Shown here piece by piece: positions 20,152 to 30,403 of a DNA stretch of 64,000 nt. The position numbers were made by a program, and so were the translations under genes. The first letter of the stretch is position 1, and every line of letters begins with the position of its first letter. Below the pieces are notes generated by a model, which made no database searches, had not been told where the DNA came from, and was given only the letters and a program-made list of their open reading frames with translations. This DNA is from Armatimonadaceae bacterium. Lineage in GTDB: Bacteria > Armatimonadota > Armatimonadia > Armatimonadales > Armatimonadaceae. The stretch covers positions 3,013-67,012 of the forward strand of contig JAUJNC010000010.1 in the NCBI GenBank assembly GCA_030446525.1, given 5' to 3'.

Positions 20152-21809
20152 ATGAAACGTTGGCTTTCCATCATCGGCGCGCTGCTGATCCTTGCTGTGC
20201 TGATGGGGTGGCGCTTTACACAGCAACAGGCAAAAGCTGCGGCAGAAAAGCGTGCGGGCGAAGCAATGCGAAGCGCACCGGCCCTGGTAGAGACAGCTAT
20301 GGTAGCACGGCAGGATATCGTGAAGACCGTTGAGGCTGTAGGCAACGTCGAGGCCCCTCTGTCCGTCGATGTTACTCCCAAAGTTACGGGGCGTATTCTG
20401 TATCTGGGCGTCCGCGAGGGTGACAGAGTGCAGGCGGGGCAGGTCTTGGTCCGCATCGATCCCGCGGAGGTGCAGGCTGAGGTGCGCCTTAAGAAGGCGG
20501 CTCTGGCGGGGGCCCGATCCCGCCTCACGGAAGCTGCCATGACAAAGAATGCCCAGAAAGTGAACGTCGCCAGCGTCGTCCGACAGCAGCAGGCGGCGCT
20601 GAGAACGGCGCAGGCGCAGGACAAACAGGCGCGGTCCGATTACGAGGCGCAGATCGCCGCCGCCGAGGCGACGGTCGCGGATGCGGAAGGACGCATCGCC
20701 TCTGCGGCAGCCGATATCGCCGGGGCCGACGCCGCCATCGCCAGCGCCGAGGCGGACGTGGCCAATGCCGCGACGGAGTTGGCGCGGCAGGAATCGCTGC
20801 TCAAAGAGGGCGCCACCTCGAAGCAGGTCGTCGATAATGCCCGCACGACGCTGAAGGTGCGAGAGGCCGCGCTGAGGCAGGCGCAGACGGGGCGCCGCGC
20901 CGCCGTCGCCGGGCGCGACTCCGCCCAGGCGCAAAAGCGGGCTGCGGAACGGCAGGCACAGATCGTCCGGAACAAAGTCAGGGCCGACGTCGCCGCTTCT
21001 GCCGCGACCGTCGCGCAGGCGCAGGCCACCCTGGAATCGGCGCGGGCGAACACCGCGCAGGCGCCGGCCTACGCACAGAACCTCGCCGCGCTTCAGGCTG
21101 CCGTCGAAGCCGCCGAAGCGGATCTGCGGGCTGCCGAAGCGCGTCTGGCCGACACGACGCTGCGTGCCCCGATCACGGGGATCGTCACGCAGCGCGCGGT
21201 GGACACGGGTGCGCTGGCATCTCCCGGCCAGTCGATCCTTTCCGTACAGGCGGTGCAGCAGGTCTGGGCAACGGTGTCGATTCTCGAAGAGGTCAGCCGC
21301 CGCATCTACCAGGGCCAGACGGCGAGCGTGATCTTTGACGCCCTGCCGGGCGATATGTTCGCCGGGCGCGGATCGCCCAGATCTTGCCCGCCGCCGACGC
21401 CCAGAGCCGCCAGTTCACGCGCGCGTCCGGGTCGATAACCAAAATAACCGGATCAAGCCCGGGATGTTCGGGCGCGTGACGTTCGTGACGGAGAAGGCGG
21501 AGGACGCTGGTAGCCCCCCTGGAGGCGGTAAAGACCGACCCCACGAAGCCCGGCGCCGGCTCCGTAACCGTTGTGGCCGATGGTAAAGCGCAGACGCGGC
21601 AGGTTCAGACCGGCCTGGACAACGGCAAGGTGCTCGTCCTGAAGAGCGGCGTCACAGACGGCGACCAGGTGATCATCCTTTCAGCGCGCCCGGTCAAAGA
21701 CGGTCAGCCGGTCAGGGCGGGCGGCGCCGGCAATCGCCGCCCGGAGGCCTCTGCATCCGCCGCGAACGCCGGCGGAAACGCGCCCGCACGGGAAGGAAGC
21801 GCCCGGTAA
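20152..21809 (+). CDS. RND efflux periplasmic adaptor (HlyD/AcrA type; frameshifted at 3' end)
   Basis: About 550 residues. A membrane anchor or signal (SIIGALLILAVLMGW, residues 5-19) is followed by a biotinyl-lipoyl half-domain (GRILYLGVREGDRVQAGQVL), an unusually long alpha-hairpin (about residues 110-320, alanine/glutamine-rich coiled coil), and the second lipoyl half (LRAPITGIVTQRAVDTGA). Shifts near 21370 and 21510 lead into NRIKPGMFGRVTFVTEKAED and VLKSGVTDGDQVIIL, the beta-barrel and membrane-proximal domains. The stop overlaps the permease ATG as TAATG at 21807-21811. It bridges the inner-membrane pump to an outer-membrane channel, so the host is probably diderm. Confidence 0.88.
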
Positions 21810-24800
21810 TGAATATCGCCCGTTTCTCCGTCACGCGGCCGGTCGCCGTGACCATGCGCATCGCGGCACTCGTACTTGCTCGGAGCCGTCTGCTTCCTGC
21901 GCCTGCCGGTGGATCTGCTGCCCAACGTCACCCTGCCGACGGTCGCGATCGTGACCACCTGCTCAACGTCGCTCCGGAGGAGATCGAGGCCCAGGTCACC
22001 AAGCTTCTCGAGCGGGCCGTCTCCTCTGCGCCCGGCTCTTTACGAGGTGCAGTCGACTTCCAACCAGGGCAGGCTGTTCGTGCGCGTCCAGTTCCAGTGG
22101 GGCGCGGATATCGGGCAGGCCGCCGTCGATGTCCTGCAGGTGCAGCGCGCCCGGCGCGAGTTTCCGTCCGATCCGACCTGGAAAGCCCCATCGTCTTCAA
22201 GTTCGACCTCCCAGACGCCGATCCTCATCTTCGGCGTTTCCGGCGAATCGGACCTGGTGAAAGCTGCGCACGCTCCTGGACAATCAGGTCGCGCCCGTCC
22301 TCGAGAGCGCGGACGTCGCGGCGGTGAACGTCACCGGCGGGGAAGAGCGGGCCATCATCGTGGATGTAGACCCCGAGAAAACTGCGGGCGCGCGGCCTGT
22401 CGCTGGCGCAGGTCTCGACCGCATCGCCAAAGAGAACCCGAACCTGCCCGCCGGCATCGCCAAACAGAGCGAGACGGAGCATACCATCTGCTCGACCGGC
22501 TTTAACAGCATCGACGAGATCAAGGCGGTCCCGGTCGACGCCTTCGGGGGCAGGCTTGTCTCGCTCGGCGAGATCGCCAACGTGCGTGATGCCAAGACGG
22601 AGACGCGCATCCACACCCGCCTGAACGGCGAACCGGCCGTTGGCGTTCTGATCGTCCGGCAGAGCGGCGCGAACACGATAAAAACCGCCGAAGCCGTCCG
22701 CGAGAGGTTGGAGCAGGCGAAGAAACTGTATCCCGGCCTCCACTGGAGCCTCGCCTACGACCAATCGCGTTTCATCGAGGCTTCCGTGCATCGGGTCGGG
22801 GAGGACGCCATCATCGGCGGAACGCTCGCCGTGATCATCCTCCTTTTTCCTGCGCAACGTCCGGTCCACACTGGTGGTGGCGCTGTCGATTCCTGTTTCG
22901 ATCGTCTCCACGTTCGCGCTGGTCTATCTCTGCGGCTTTACGCTAAACACGATGTCGCTGGCGGGACTGGCGCTGGCGGTCGGCCTGATCGTGGACGATG
23001 CGGTGGTCGTGCTGGAGAACATCTTCCGGCACATCGAGCGCGACAAGATGCGCGAGCGGCGGAGGCCGCCGTCTCCGGGACGCAGGAGATCCTGACCGCG
23101 GTCGTCGCCTCGACGCTGACGATCATGATCGTCTTCCTGCCGCTCCTGCTCATCCAGGGGCAGGCGGGACAGATGTTCACGCGCCTCGCGCTGGTCGTCA
23201 TCTTCTCCATCGGCGTCTCGCTTCTGGACGCCGCCACGGTCGTACCGATGCTCGCCCGCGCTTTATCAAGGCGGAGGACTATGCGGACGCCGAGCATGTC
23301 CATGGTGCGACGGAGAAGCAGAAGGGGCTGCTGGGCCGCTTCTTCCGCTGGGCGGGGCGACGCTTCGACGCCCTGGACGAGTCGTACTCGCCGCGGGCTG
23401 CTGTGGTCGCTGAGGCGGCGCCGGTGGGTGGTCGGCGGGGCGTTCGGCGCCTGCGCGCTGTCCCTGCTGCTGGTCCCCTTCATCGGCGTCGTCGGCCTGG
23501 ATGCCGCAGACGGACAGCGGCGACTTCCAGGTCTTTGTCAAGATGCCCATCGGGACCAGCTTCGCCAAGACCAATGAGGTCATGCTGAAGGTCGAGAAGA
23601 TCTTGCAGGACAATCCGAATGCCGCACGGTCTTCTCGGCGGCAGGAACGAACCTTTCCGTTCGCGGCGTCTCGTCTTCGCTGTCCTCGAACCAGGGGCCT
23701 GTATCGTCAAGCTCAAGGACGACCCGCGAGGCGGCCACGCAGGAGGTAGCACGGGGACCTGCGGCGCAAGATGGGCCAGATCCCGGGCGTGCGCCCCCGG
23801 CTGAACCAGATCGATCTGGTTACCCAGATGCTGACCGGCGGCAGCCAGGTCGAGGTCAATATCTTCGGTGAGAACCTGGACGGTTCGTCGCGCCTTTCGC
23901 GCGAGGTGATGGACAAAGGCCGCGAGGTTTCCGGCTGGCAGAACGTCGACGTGAACTGGCAGGACGCTCCGCCAGAGTTGCAGTGGAAGGTGGACTGGCA
24001 GAAGGCGCTGCAAACTCGGCTTTTCGTTCTCGGACATCGCGGGCGCGATCGGCACCGCGACCCGCGGCAACATCGCTTCCTACTATCAGGAGAACGGCTT
24101 CCAGTACCCGATCCAGGTGCAGCCCTCGAGGCCCGGCGAAAGACGCTGGACGCACCTCGCCCTGCTGCTTCAAGCCCGCCCTCACCCCCGGGTACCCTTG
24201 GGTGCCCCTCTCCCAAGTTTGGGAGAGGGGTGGCCCGCAGGGCCGGGGTGAGGGCGCCGCGCCCGCGCCGACCATCGAGCCTGCGGCAGGTGGCGCGCCC
24301 GGTGTTGGGACCGGCCCGAGCGAGATAACGCGTCTGAACCGGCAGCGGTACGTCGCCGTGTCCGGCACGCCGGAAGGCCGGTCCGCGGGCGAGATCCAGG
24401 AGGAGATCGGCGCGCGGATGAAGACGATCAGCCTCCCGGAGGGATACCGCTGGGACTGGGGCAGCAGCCAGAAGCGCCGCGGTCAAGAGTTCGCCGGCAT
24501 GGGCTGGCGGTGGTCCTCGCGATCGCGCGCTGATCTACATGCTGCTGGCGTCACAGTTCGAATCGCCTGTCCACCCGCTGACGATCCTGCTGTCCGTGCC
24601 GCTCTCCGTGATCGGCGTGATCCTGGCGCTGTTCCTCACCGAGGGCTTCTTCGGCCTGACGGCCTTCATCGGCCTGCTGCTGCTGGTCGGCATCGTCGTC
24701 AAGAACGGCATCCCGCTGATCGACTACACGAACCTGCTGCGGGAGCGGGGCAGGACGCGCGACGAGGCGGTCCTGGAGGCGTCGCCCACCCGGCTGCGCC

Positions 24801-25140
24801 CCATCCTGATGACCAGCCTGGCGGCGGGCTCGGTACGCCGCCGCTCGCGCTCGGCCTGGGAGAGGGTTCGGAGACACCGTCCCGCTGGCGACATCGGTGG
24901 TCGGCGGGCTGACGACCTCGACACTGCTGACTCTTCGTGGTACCATGCGTCTACACGATGTTCGACGACCCGCGCGGCGCCTCCGCGGAGGCGATGACAA
25001 GGACCTGGCGCGCCCGCCGCTCGTCGAGCCGTCCGTCGAGTCGGTGGAGCGGGAACGGATACGAGAGGGTACCGTCGCGCCCCGGTCCGGTGGTGCAGAG
25101 ATGCTATCGGAACGCAGGAGGGGCAGGAGAAATCGATTGA
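21809..25140 (+). CDS. RND multidrug efflux permease (AcrB/HAE1 type; many frameshifts)
   Basis: About 1100 codons. It starts MNIARFSVTRPVAVTMRIAA and has RLPVDLLPNVTLPTVAIVTT, GRLFVRVQFQWGADIGQAAV, FTLNTMSLAGLALAVGLIVD followed by DAVVVLENIFRHIE (the TM4 region), and the late GFFGLTAFIGLLLLVGIVVK with NGIPLIDY. A dozen or more one-base shifts occur (for example near 21880, 21940, 22030, 22180, 22260, 22850, 23060, 23260, 23510, 24020, 24510 and 24830). It is a proton-driven inner-membrane exporter. A 78-base palindromic element interrupts the periplasmic part at 24178-24255. The probable stop TGA (25138-25140) overlaps the MarR start. Confidence 0.85.
24178..24255. repeat. Palindromic element inside the RND permease gene
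   Basis: Outer inverted arms GCCCTCACCCC (24178-24188) and GGGGTGAGGGC (24245-24255) enclose a second hairpin, CCCCTCTCCCAA (24205-24216) with TTGGGAGAGGGG (24219-24230). The core matches the element at 5625-5668. It adds about 26 codons between the THLALLL segment and the PSEITRLNRQRYVAVSG segment of the pump. Confidence 0.75.
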
Positions 25141-25736
25141 TTAACAAGGCAAGGGACGGTACCGCAGGTCATCCCCAGGCCGGCAGGGACGAAACGCTCC
25201 CCGGTCGGTCCACGGGACAGCAGGTCGGAGTCCGGCCAGAGGGTGCTCCTCCTGCTTCGTCTCGGGCATCACAGACGCCGGCCCTGCAGCCCGATCAAAA
25301 GGCCGAAGATGCCCTGTCGGAACTGGCGCAGCACGCCGAGCGAGTCTTACCAGAGATCGCCCGACGCTTGTTCACGCTCGACCCGGCGCACCCGCTCGCG
25401 GATCTGCCCAACGCACAACTCAAAGTGTGCTCCTGCTTCTGGACGGGGCGCGCACCATGTCGCAAGTCAGCGAGGAGCCTGAACATCACCGTCAGCGCTG
25501 TGACGCAGCTTGCGGATCGCCTGGAGAAGGCCGGTCTGGTCGAGCGCCACGGTGTCGACAGGGCGGGTCCCGGCGACCGACGTGCCCGGTATCTGGCCTT
25601 AACGGCGCATGGCGCGTCGCTCATGGAGTCGCGGCGGCAGCGACGCGTCGAACGCGTCGCTGCCGCCCTAGCCCACGTCCCTGCCACACCAAGCCCGGAT
25701 TGTGGTGGCACTGGAGATGCTCCTCACCGCCTGTAG
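25137..25736 (+). CDS. MarR-family transcriptional regulator (one frameshift)
   Basis: About 199 residues. The winged-helix core reads LNITVSAVTQLADRLEKAGL followed by VERHGVDRAGPGDRRARYLA, the recognition helix and wing of MarR proteins. A shift near 25430 joins LADLPNAQLKVLLLLLDGAR to it. The start is most likely TTG at 25137-25139: it overlaps the permease stop (TTGA) and has AGGAG at 25125-25129, 7 bases upstream. The N-terminal 50 residues are low-complexity. It probably represses the pump by binding the palindrome at 20108-20121 and is relieved by a small ligand; that link is inferred from position. Confidence 0.8.
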   Translation: MINKARDGTAGHPQAGRDETLPGRSTGQQVGVRPEGAPPASSRASQTPALQPDQKAEDALSELAQHAERVLPEIARRLFTLDPAHPLADLPNAQLKVCSCFWTGRAPCRKSARSLNITVSAVTQLADRLEKAGLVERHGVDRAGPGDRRARYLALTAHGASLMESRRQRRVERVAAALAHVPATPSPDCGGTGDAPHRL

Positions 25737-25855
25737 GCAGATCGGCGAGAGTGGCGAAGCGATCGACGAGCGCACCGGCCAGGGCTTCCAGGGAGTGCAG
25801 GCGGACAGAACAGTCTGATATTCGCAACTGTTTCGGCAACCCGCATAATCATCAC

Positions 25856-26406
25856 TCGATTAAAGGGATTCATGTCCAGCCTGTGCGGGCGAATGGCAAT
25901 CACGTGTTTCAATTCCACGCTGGTTCGATTAAAGGAGGATTCTGCCCGCCGTCTCCCTTGCCGTCCGGCTGGTTTCAATTCCACGCTGGTTCGATTAAAG
26001 GTGGCAGAGGCGAGGAAGAATCTGCACGTTCGGGAGATGTTTCAATTCCACGCTGGTTCGATTAAAGGACCAAGTCGGAAACGTTGACTATACCAGCGCG
26101 ATCAAGTTTCAATTCCACGCTGGTTCGATTAAAGGCTCGCGAAACACCACGGCCCTGGCCCCGAGCGCGCAGGTTTCAATTCCACGCTGGTCCGATTAAA
26201 GGAACCGGGCGCTGCAGGAGGCGGGGCTGTTCATTTCCGACTTGTTTCAATTCCACGCTGGTCCGATTAAAGGAAAGCACTGCGGAAGGGCGCCCTGAGT
26301 TGTTAATCACTCGTTTCAATTCCACGCTGGTCCGATTAAACCCCCCAGGTCAGCGCAAGCATATCCAATAGCCCTTGTTTCAATTCCACGCTGGTCCGAT
26401 TAAAGG
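25856..26406 (-). CRISPR. CRISPR array, 8 full repeats plus a degenerate end repeat, no cas genes
   Basis: Eight 30-base repeats (GTTTCAATTCCACGC...TTCGATTAAAGG on the plus strand) start at 25906, 25972, 26039, 26106, 26173, 26244, 26313 and 26377, with spacers of 34-41 bases. Repeats 1-4 carry GGTTCG and repeats 5-8 carry GGTCCG at the same place; repeat 7 ends CC instead of GG. A decayed remnant (TCGATTAAAGG, 25856-25866) lies at the low end. Read on the minus strand the repeat ends in ATTGAAAC, the usual 3' handle, so the array is probably transcribed leftward with its leader at the high-coordinate side. That is exactly where an IS1 element begins (26406). No cas gene lies in the window. 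Confidence 0.95.
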
Positions 26407-27231
26407 GCTATGGATTTAGCTGCGTTGCTATGCTTGCCTGGTTCTGCCGGCGCTCCCAGCCCTTGGCGGCCTGCTGGTTGTGCTCCTCTACCAGCAGCAA
26501 GAAACGCTCGATCAGGTCGTCCTCGCGCTTGCGATGCACGCCGCACGAGGGGCGTACCAGACCGGATGGGCGCGGGCGCCACTTGGTATGGAGACCTTCG
26601 ACCTGGCTCGTCTGCCCAGAGCCCTTGTCGCAGGGAGGGTGCTGCCCTTCTGCAAAGAAGCGCGCATAGGCGCCCAAGTAGTCGGTGTGGACCGCTTTGT
26701 CCCGGTAGCCCGGGGGCACGTCCGACCAGACCAACTTGAGCATCGGGTCGGTGCGGTCCTGTCACGCAAGCGTGACATCGCCGATCACGAAGCCGACCAC
26801 CTGCCGGACCTGACGAGACACGGCGGTCCACAGCCACAGGCTGGCAGACACCCGGATGCAGAGTTCCTCGATCTCGATCACGTCATCCTTGGGCGCGGGC
26901 ACACTCGTGATGCCGTGCTGCTGGAACTTGGCTTCTACTCGGGCTGCGTTTACGCACGGCCCGGATGCTCTGGCGCCCCACCTGGAGCGTGCGGGCGATG
27001 CCGCGCTGGGAAGTGCGCTCCCGCAGCGCCCGGCAGATCTGCTGCTCCTTCTGGGGCGTCAGCGCCCGGCTTTTGGGGTTGAGCGTGAAGGTCTTCTTGC
27101 AGCCGTGACAGCGGCAGCGTGCGGTGCCGCAGCGGTTGGTGCCGAACTTGATAACGTCTTTGCGGTTGCCGCAGTGCGGGCAGAGAGAGTGACCATACCC
27201 GAACTATCGGCACAACGCGCCCAAATCCATA
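26406..27231 (-). mobile_element. IS1-family element, copy 1, at the CRISPR edge
   Basis: Left inverted repeat GGCTATGGATTTAGCTGCG begins at 26406, sharing the last base of CRISPR repeat 8. The right end has TATGGATTTGGGCGCG but lacks the terminal GGC seen in copy 2 (30404-31235). The flanks (GATTAAAG and AGAGTTGT) show no target duplication, so one end has been damaged or an adjacent deletion occurred. About 830 bases, nearly identical to copy 2 in inverted orientation. Confidence 0.88.
26408..27196 (-). CDS. IS1-family transposase (InsA/InsB type, broken frames)
   Basis: The ATG at 27194-27196 begins an InsA-like zinc-ribbon part (LSLPALRQPQRR as sequenced; CPHCGNRKD in copy 2). The InsB-like catalytic part contains VSASLWLWTAVSRQVRQVV, FVIGDVTLA and the C-terminal EDDLIERFLLLVEEHNQQAA. 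Several frame changes separate these; one could be the natural InsA/InsB frameshift, while others look like sequence errors. It moves the element by a DDE mechanism. Confidence 0.8.
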
Positions 27232-27459
27232 AGAGTTGTGGTAATTGGGTTTTCCTACTATATCTACGGTCTCATGACGTTGCTGAGACACAACATCTGG
27301 TAGCAAAAACCTATTGCACCACAACCCTATAGCCTTTCATGCCCACGAAAAGGAACGCCTTCAAATGGTGCAGAGGATCACCGACGCGGGAGACGATCGT
27401 TCATACACGATCATGAACGCGCTGGTCATCGAGAACTGCCTGAGGCAACTGCTGATTTT

Positions 27460-28467
27460 GGCTCATGTGTAGTTTAGGGCATACCCTGGTATCCAAAGCA
27501 CAGGGCCTGCACCAGCGGCGGCGTGATCCGCTTGCTATTGGTGGCTGCCTCAAAGACGGCCAGGTAGTCCCACAGGTACTGCTTATTCACGCCCCGCAAC
27601 GGGCGCAGAAAGTTGCGCAGGCCCGTGCCCAAGCCCTCGCAGCCGTTGCAGTGCACCTCCCCAATCCCGTCCCCATCGTCGTCTCTGGCCCACTCCCGCC
27701 GGCCCGTCTGCCTGTCTTTGCCGTGACGCACCCTCGCATGCACAACGCACCACTCCCGACCGACCTCGTTGTAGCTCTGCCACTCGTCGGTGTAGAGGGT
27801 GACCCCCGCGCCACGGTGCCGGTCACCACCTCGCGACAGGTTTCCTTATCCGCAGGGTGGCGCACGAAGTAGCGGATCTCCCCGCTGCCCCGGGCCCGCA
27901 GGCCAAAGATCGGCGGGCGGTCGGTCTCATAGGTGCCGTGCCCCGGCCGCTTGTTGGCCCGCCTGCGCGGCGGGTCCGCCGGGTCGGCGTGCCGCTGCCT
28001 TTTTTTCCCCGCGTTCTGGTAGATCTCATCGGCCTCGAAGGCGGTCTCCTCTTCCAGCACGTCGTCGGGCAAGCACTCGTACAGGTTGGCCTGCGCCTGT
28101 TGCCGCAAGGTCGTCATCTGCTTGCGGCTGATCCCCGCCTCCCGCGAGAGGCGGGCCGTGGTCTGGCCTTTGCGATGCCGCGCAGCAAGAGGACCAGCGT
28201 GGAGGGTTTCTGGCGCGTCTTCTCTGAAAACGGTCCCCGTCAGGACGGTGTGATAACGGTCGCAGGCTCGGCAGCGGTAGCCGGGGAAAGACTTGCCGGG
28301 CTTGGAGATGCGTCGCTGGTGCTGGCGCAGTCCGGGCACTTCAGGCCCTGCGGGTGCAGGTGCTGCTCCAGCCAACGAAGGCAGGCAGCTTCGTCCATCA
28401 GGTCGTCCAGCGGGAAGTCGATCATGCCTCCATTCTACAGCAGGTGCCCCCAAATTACACATGAGCC
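27460..28467 (-). mobile_element. IS1595-family (ISXO2-like) element
   Basis: Terminal inverted repeats GGCTCATGTGTAGTTT (27460-27475) and its complement, with one difference, at 28452-28467. The flanks duplicate CTGATTTT (27452-27459 and 28469-28476), an 8-base target duplication. It is inserted in the RNxxAH gene. Length 1008 bases. Confidence 0.9.
27474..28425 (-). CDS. IS1595/ISXO2-like transposase (frameshifted)
   Basis: Starts MIDFPLDDLMDEAACLRWLE with a zinc-ribbon (LKCPDC...YRCRACDR), then EETAFEADEIYQNAGKK, LYTDEWQSYNEV and the C-terminal EVHCNGCEGLGTGLRNFLRP with GVNKQYLWDYLAVFEAATN, which carries the histidine variant of the DDE/N catalytic set typical of this family. Shifts near 28310 and 27800 break the frame. 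Confidence 0.85.
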
Positions 28468-28870
28468 ACTGATTTTTTGGATGCCTGACTACCCACAAGT
28501 GTTTAAGCGGGACCCGGACGCTTTCATGTTGATCTCGCGCCCTGCGCGCCGCACGGCTCATCCCACCTCACCTGCTCGATTGTGCGGATTGTGTTCGAGA
28601 TGTGCGGAACGGGTTTGCGCACCGGCTGGAAATCGACAACTTTGACAACTTGATGACAAAAGGAAGGCGAAACTGGGCAACCAGTTTGCCTACCTCATTG
28701 GTACGGAGACTACTGGGCACGAGACGTTGCGGGAGAAGTTTACCTACGTTGCCAAACTGGCATTTACTGGCCTCCTCGCCTATAGAATTAATCTGCGAGA
28801 TCTACGAGAGGATATTGCCTCCGACGAGTACTTGCTCAAGCTGAGGGAAAAAGCGAAGCGTAAATACAAT

Positions 28871-28957
28871 AGACCTCTTTGCATAAGTTCAGTCATTGCA
28901 TTCCATGTTGTAGATGGCCGCGAAGAGATTGAAGCGCAAGCCAAAACGCTTGCGCCG
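28871..28957 (-). mobile_element. Truncated end of an IS5-family element
   Basis: These 87 bases match the first bases of the full copy at 29341 apart from one extra T. The piece is preceded by AAT, the target site in the RNxxAH gene, and ends abruptly at the tip of an IS256-type element. Confidence 0.85.
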
Positions 28958-29340
28958 GTGTCAAGTCCAAAGAGTGGTGTAAATTCCTCGCTGAGAGCTT
29001 GCTTGCTTAAATCACGCCACAGCCAGTGCGGGGATCAACGCGGCCCTCTGCCGCTCTTCGCGCCACTGCCAGTACTCCGTCATGTCCAGATACACCTTGC
29101 CCGTAGACCAGACTCATCGTGCTCCATCAGCAAGGCGCCCAGCAGACGACCCGCCGAGGCACGGTTCGGGAAGATCCGGATCACCCGCTCCCGGCGCCGG
29201 ATCTCCATTGGAGACGCTCCATAGAGTTGGTCGTTCTCAGGCGCTTGCGATACCGTTCCGGAAGAGACAGCACCGCAATCATATCCTCGAAGCCCACTTC
29301 CAGGCGATCAACTGCCTTCTGGGCCGCGCCCGAGAACAAT
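28958..29340 (-). mobile_element. IS256-family transposase fragment
   Basis: On the minus strand this encodes the C-terminal part of an IS256 (mutator-type) transposase: LPERYRKRLRTTNSMERLQW, an IFPNRAS-like segment as sequenced in pieces, GALLMEHDESWSTGKVYLD and MTEYWQWREE. The end GGTGTCAAGTCC...GTGTAAATTCCTCGC resembles an IS256 terminus. The N-terminal two thirds are absent. The fragment is sandwiched between a partial and a full IS5 copy. Confidence 0.75.
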
Positions 29341-30246
29341 AGACCTCTTGCATAAGTTCAGTCATTGCATTCCATGTTGTAGATGGCCGCGAAGAGATTG
29401 AAGCGCAAGCCAAAACGCTTGCGCCGGTTCCGGTAGCGCTCGGAAAGAATGCGAAACACCTTCAGACGACCGATGATATGCTCGATTAGCAGACGCTCCC
29501 GGGACAACTGGCGATTGGCTGCTTTCTCTTCCTGGCTCAAGCGATGATGCTTCGTCTTCTTCTTGGGGGTCTGGCTGTTTTCATGCTGCTTACCAAGACC
29601 TTGATAGCCCGAGTCGCCCAGGCATAGCGTCCGGGCTAGGAGCACGGTCCGGCTTTCTTTGAAGAGCGTCATATCATGCGTCTTGCCGCAAGAAAATGCC
29701 GTCGCTATTATCTTCTTGCTGTTCTTGTCCGCGATCACCTGGCTTTTCTGCGTGTGGCGCTTCTTTTTGCCGCTGTAGTGCCGGTGCTGTTTTTTTTCGG
29801 GCGTTCCACGGCACACTCGGTCGCGTCGAGTACCACCACGTCCAGGTCATTGTCAGGGTGCAGCAGTGCGTTCTTGCCGGGCAAGTGGAATTGACCAGAC
29901 TGGATGAGCACGTTCTCTATTTTGACGAGGGTGCGGCAGACGGTGGCTTCGCTGACGCCATAGGTGTGGGCGATGTGAAACTGCGTGCGGTACTCGCGCC
30001 AGTACATCAAGCTCATCAAGAGGCGGTCTGCCAGACACAGTTTGGCAGGTCGCCCGAAGGCACGGATGCCGCGAGCCAGCACGTCGAGCATTTGAAGGTT
30101 TCTTGGTGAACGCCGGTGAGGCGCTTGAAGTCTTCGGGTTTACTGTCTTTGATGGTATTGTAGAACATAGTGGAAGGTAAACTTGATGGAAAGTGGGATC
30201 GCTTTGCCTCCATTTCATCATGGTAAAGCCACTTTGCAAGAGGTCT
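29341..30246 (-). mobile_element. IS5-family (ISL2-like) element, copy 1
   Basis: 906 bases bounded by AGACCTCTTGCATAAG and its inverted counterpart CTTTGCAAGAGGTCT. The flanks are AAT on both sides, matching the ANT target duplication of the ISL2 group. A second full copy lies at 60624-61534. Confidence 0.88.
29358..30213 (-). CDS. IS5-family DDE transposase, copy 1 (frameshifted)
   Basis: About 285 residues when joined: MEAKRSHFPSSLPSTMFYNT, LADRLLMSLMYWREYRTQFH, GVSEATVCRTLVKIENVL (helix-turn-helix region), VVVLDATE (first Asp), LCLGDSGYQGLGKQ (second Asp) and LLIEHIIGRLKVFRI (Glu). Frame breaks lie near 30090 and 29810 (a run of eight T). The same protein is encoded, also broken, at 60641-61500. 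Confidence 0.85.
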
Positions 30247-30403
30247 AATCAGAGTCGTATAGATGATGCTAAGGCGAGGATGAAGCAGATGAACGAAACG
30301 GCAGGGACGCGTTACAACAGGGTCAGTGTCGACACAACAGCAGACGGGTGGGTCTTGATGGTATGGATGCTAAGCGAGGATGAGCCGGACCAGCCAAACC
30401 GCA

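Noticed and set aside
25830..25866. A ninth full CRISPR repeat at the low end
   Set aside because: Only GTTTC at the left and TCGATTAAAGG at the right match and the spacing is wrong; I count it as a degenerate remnant.
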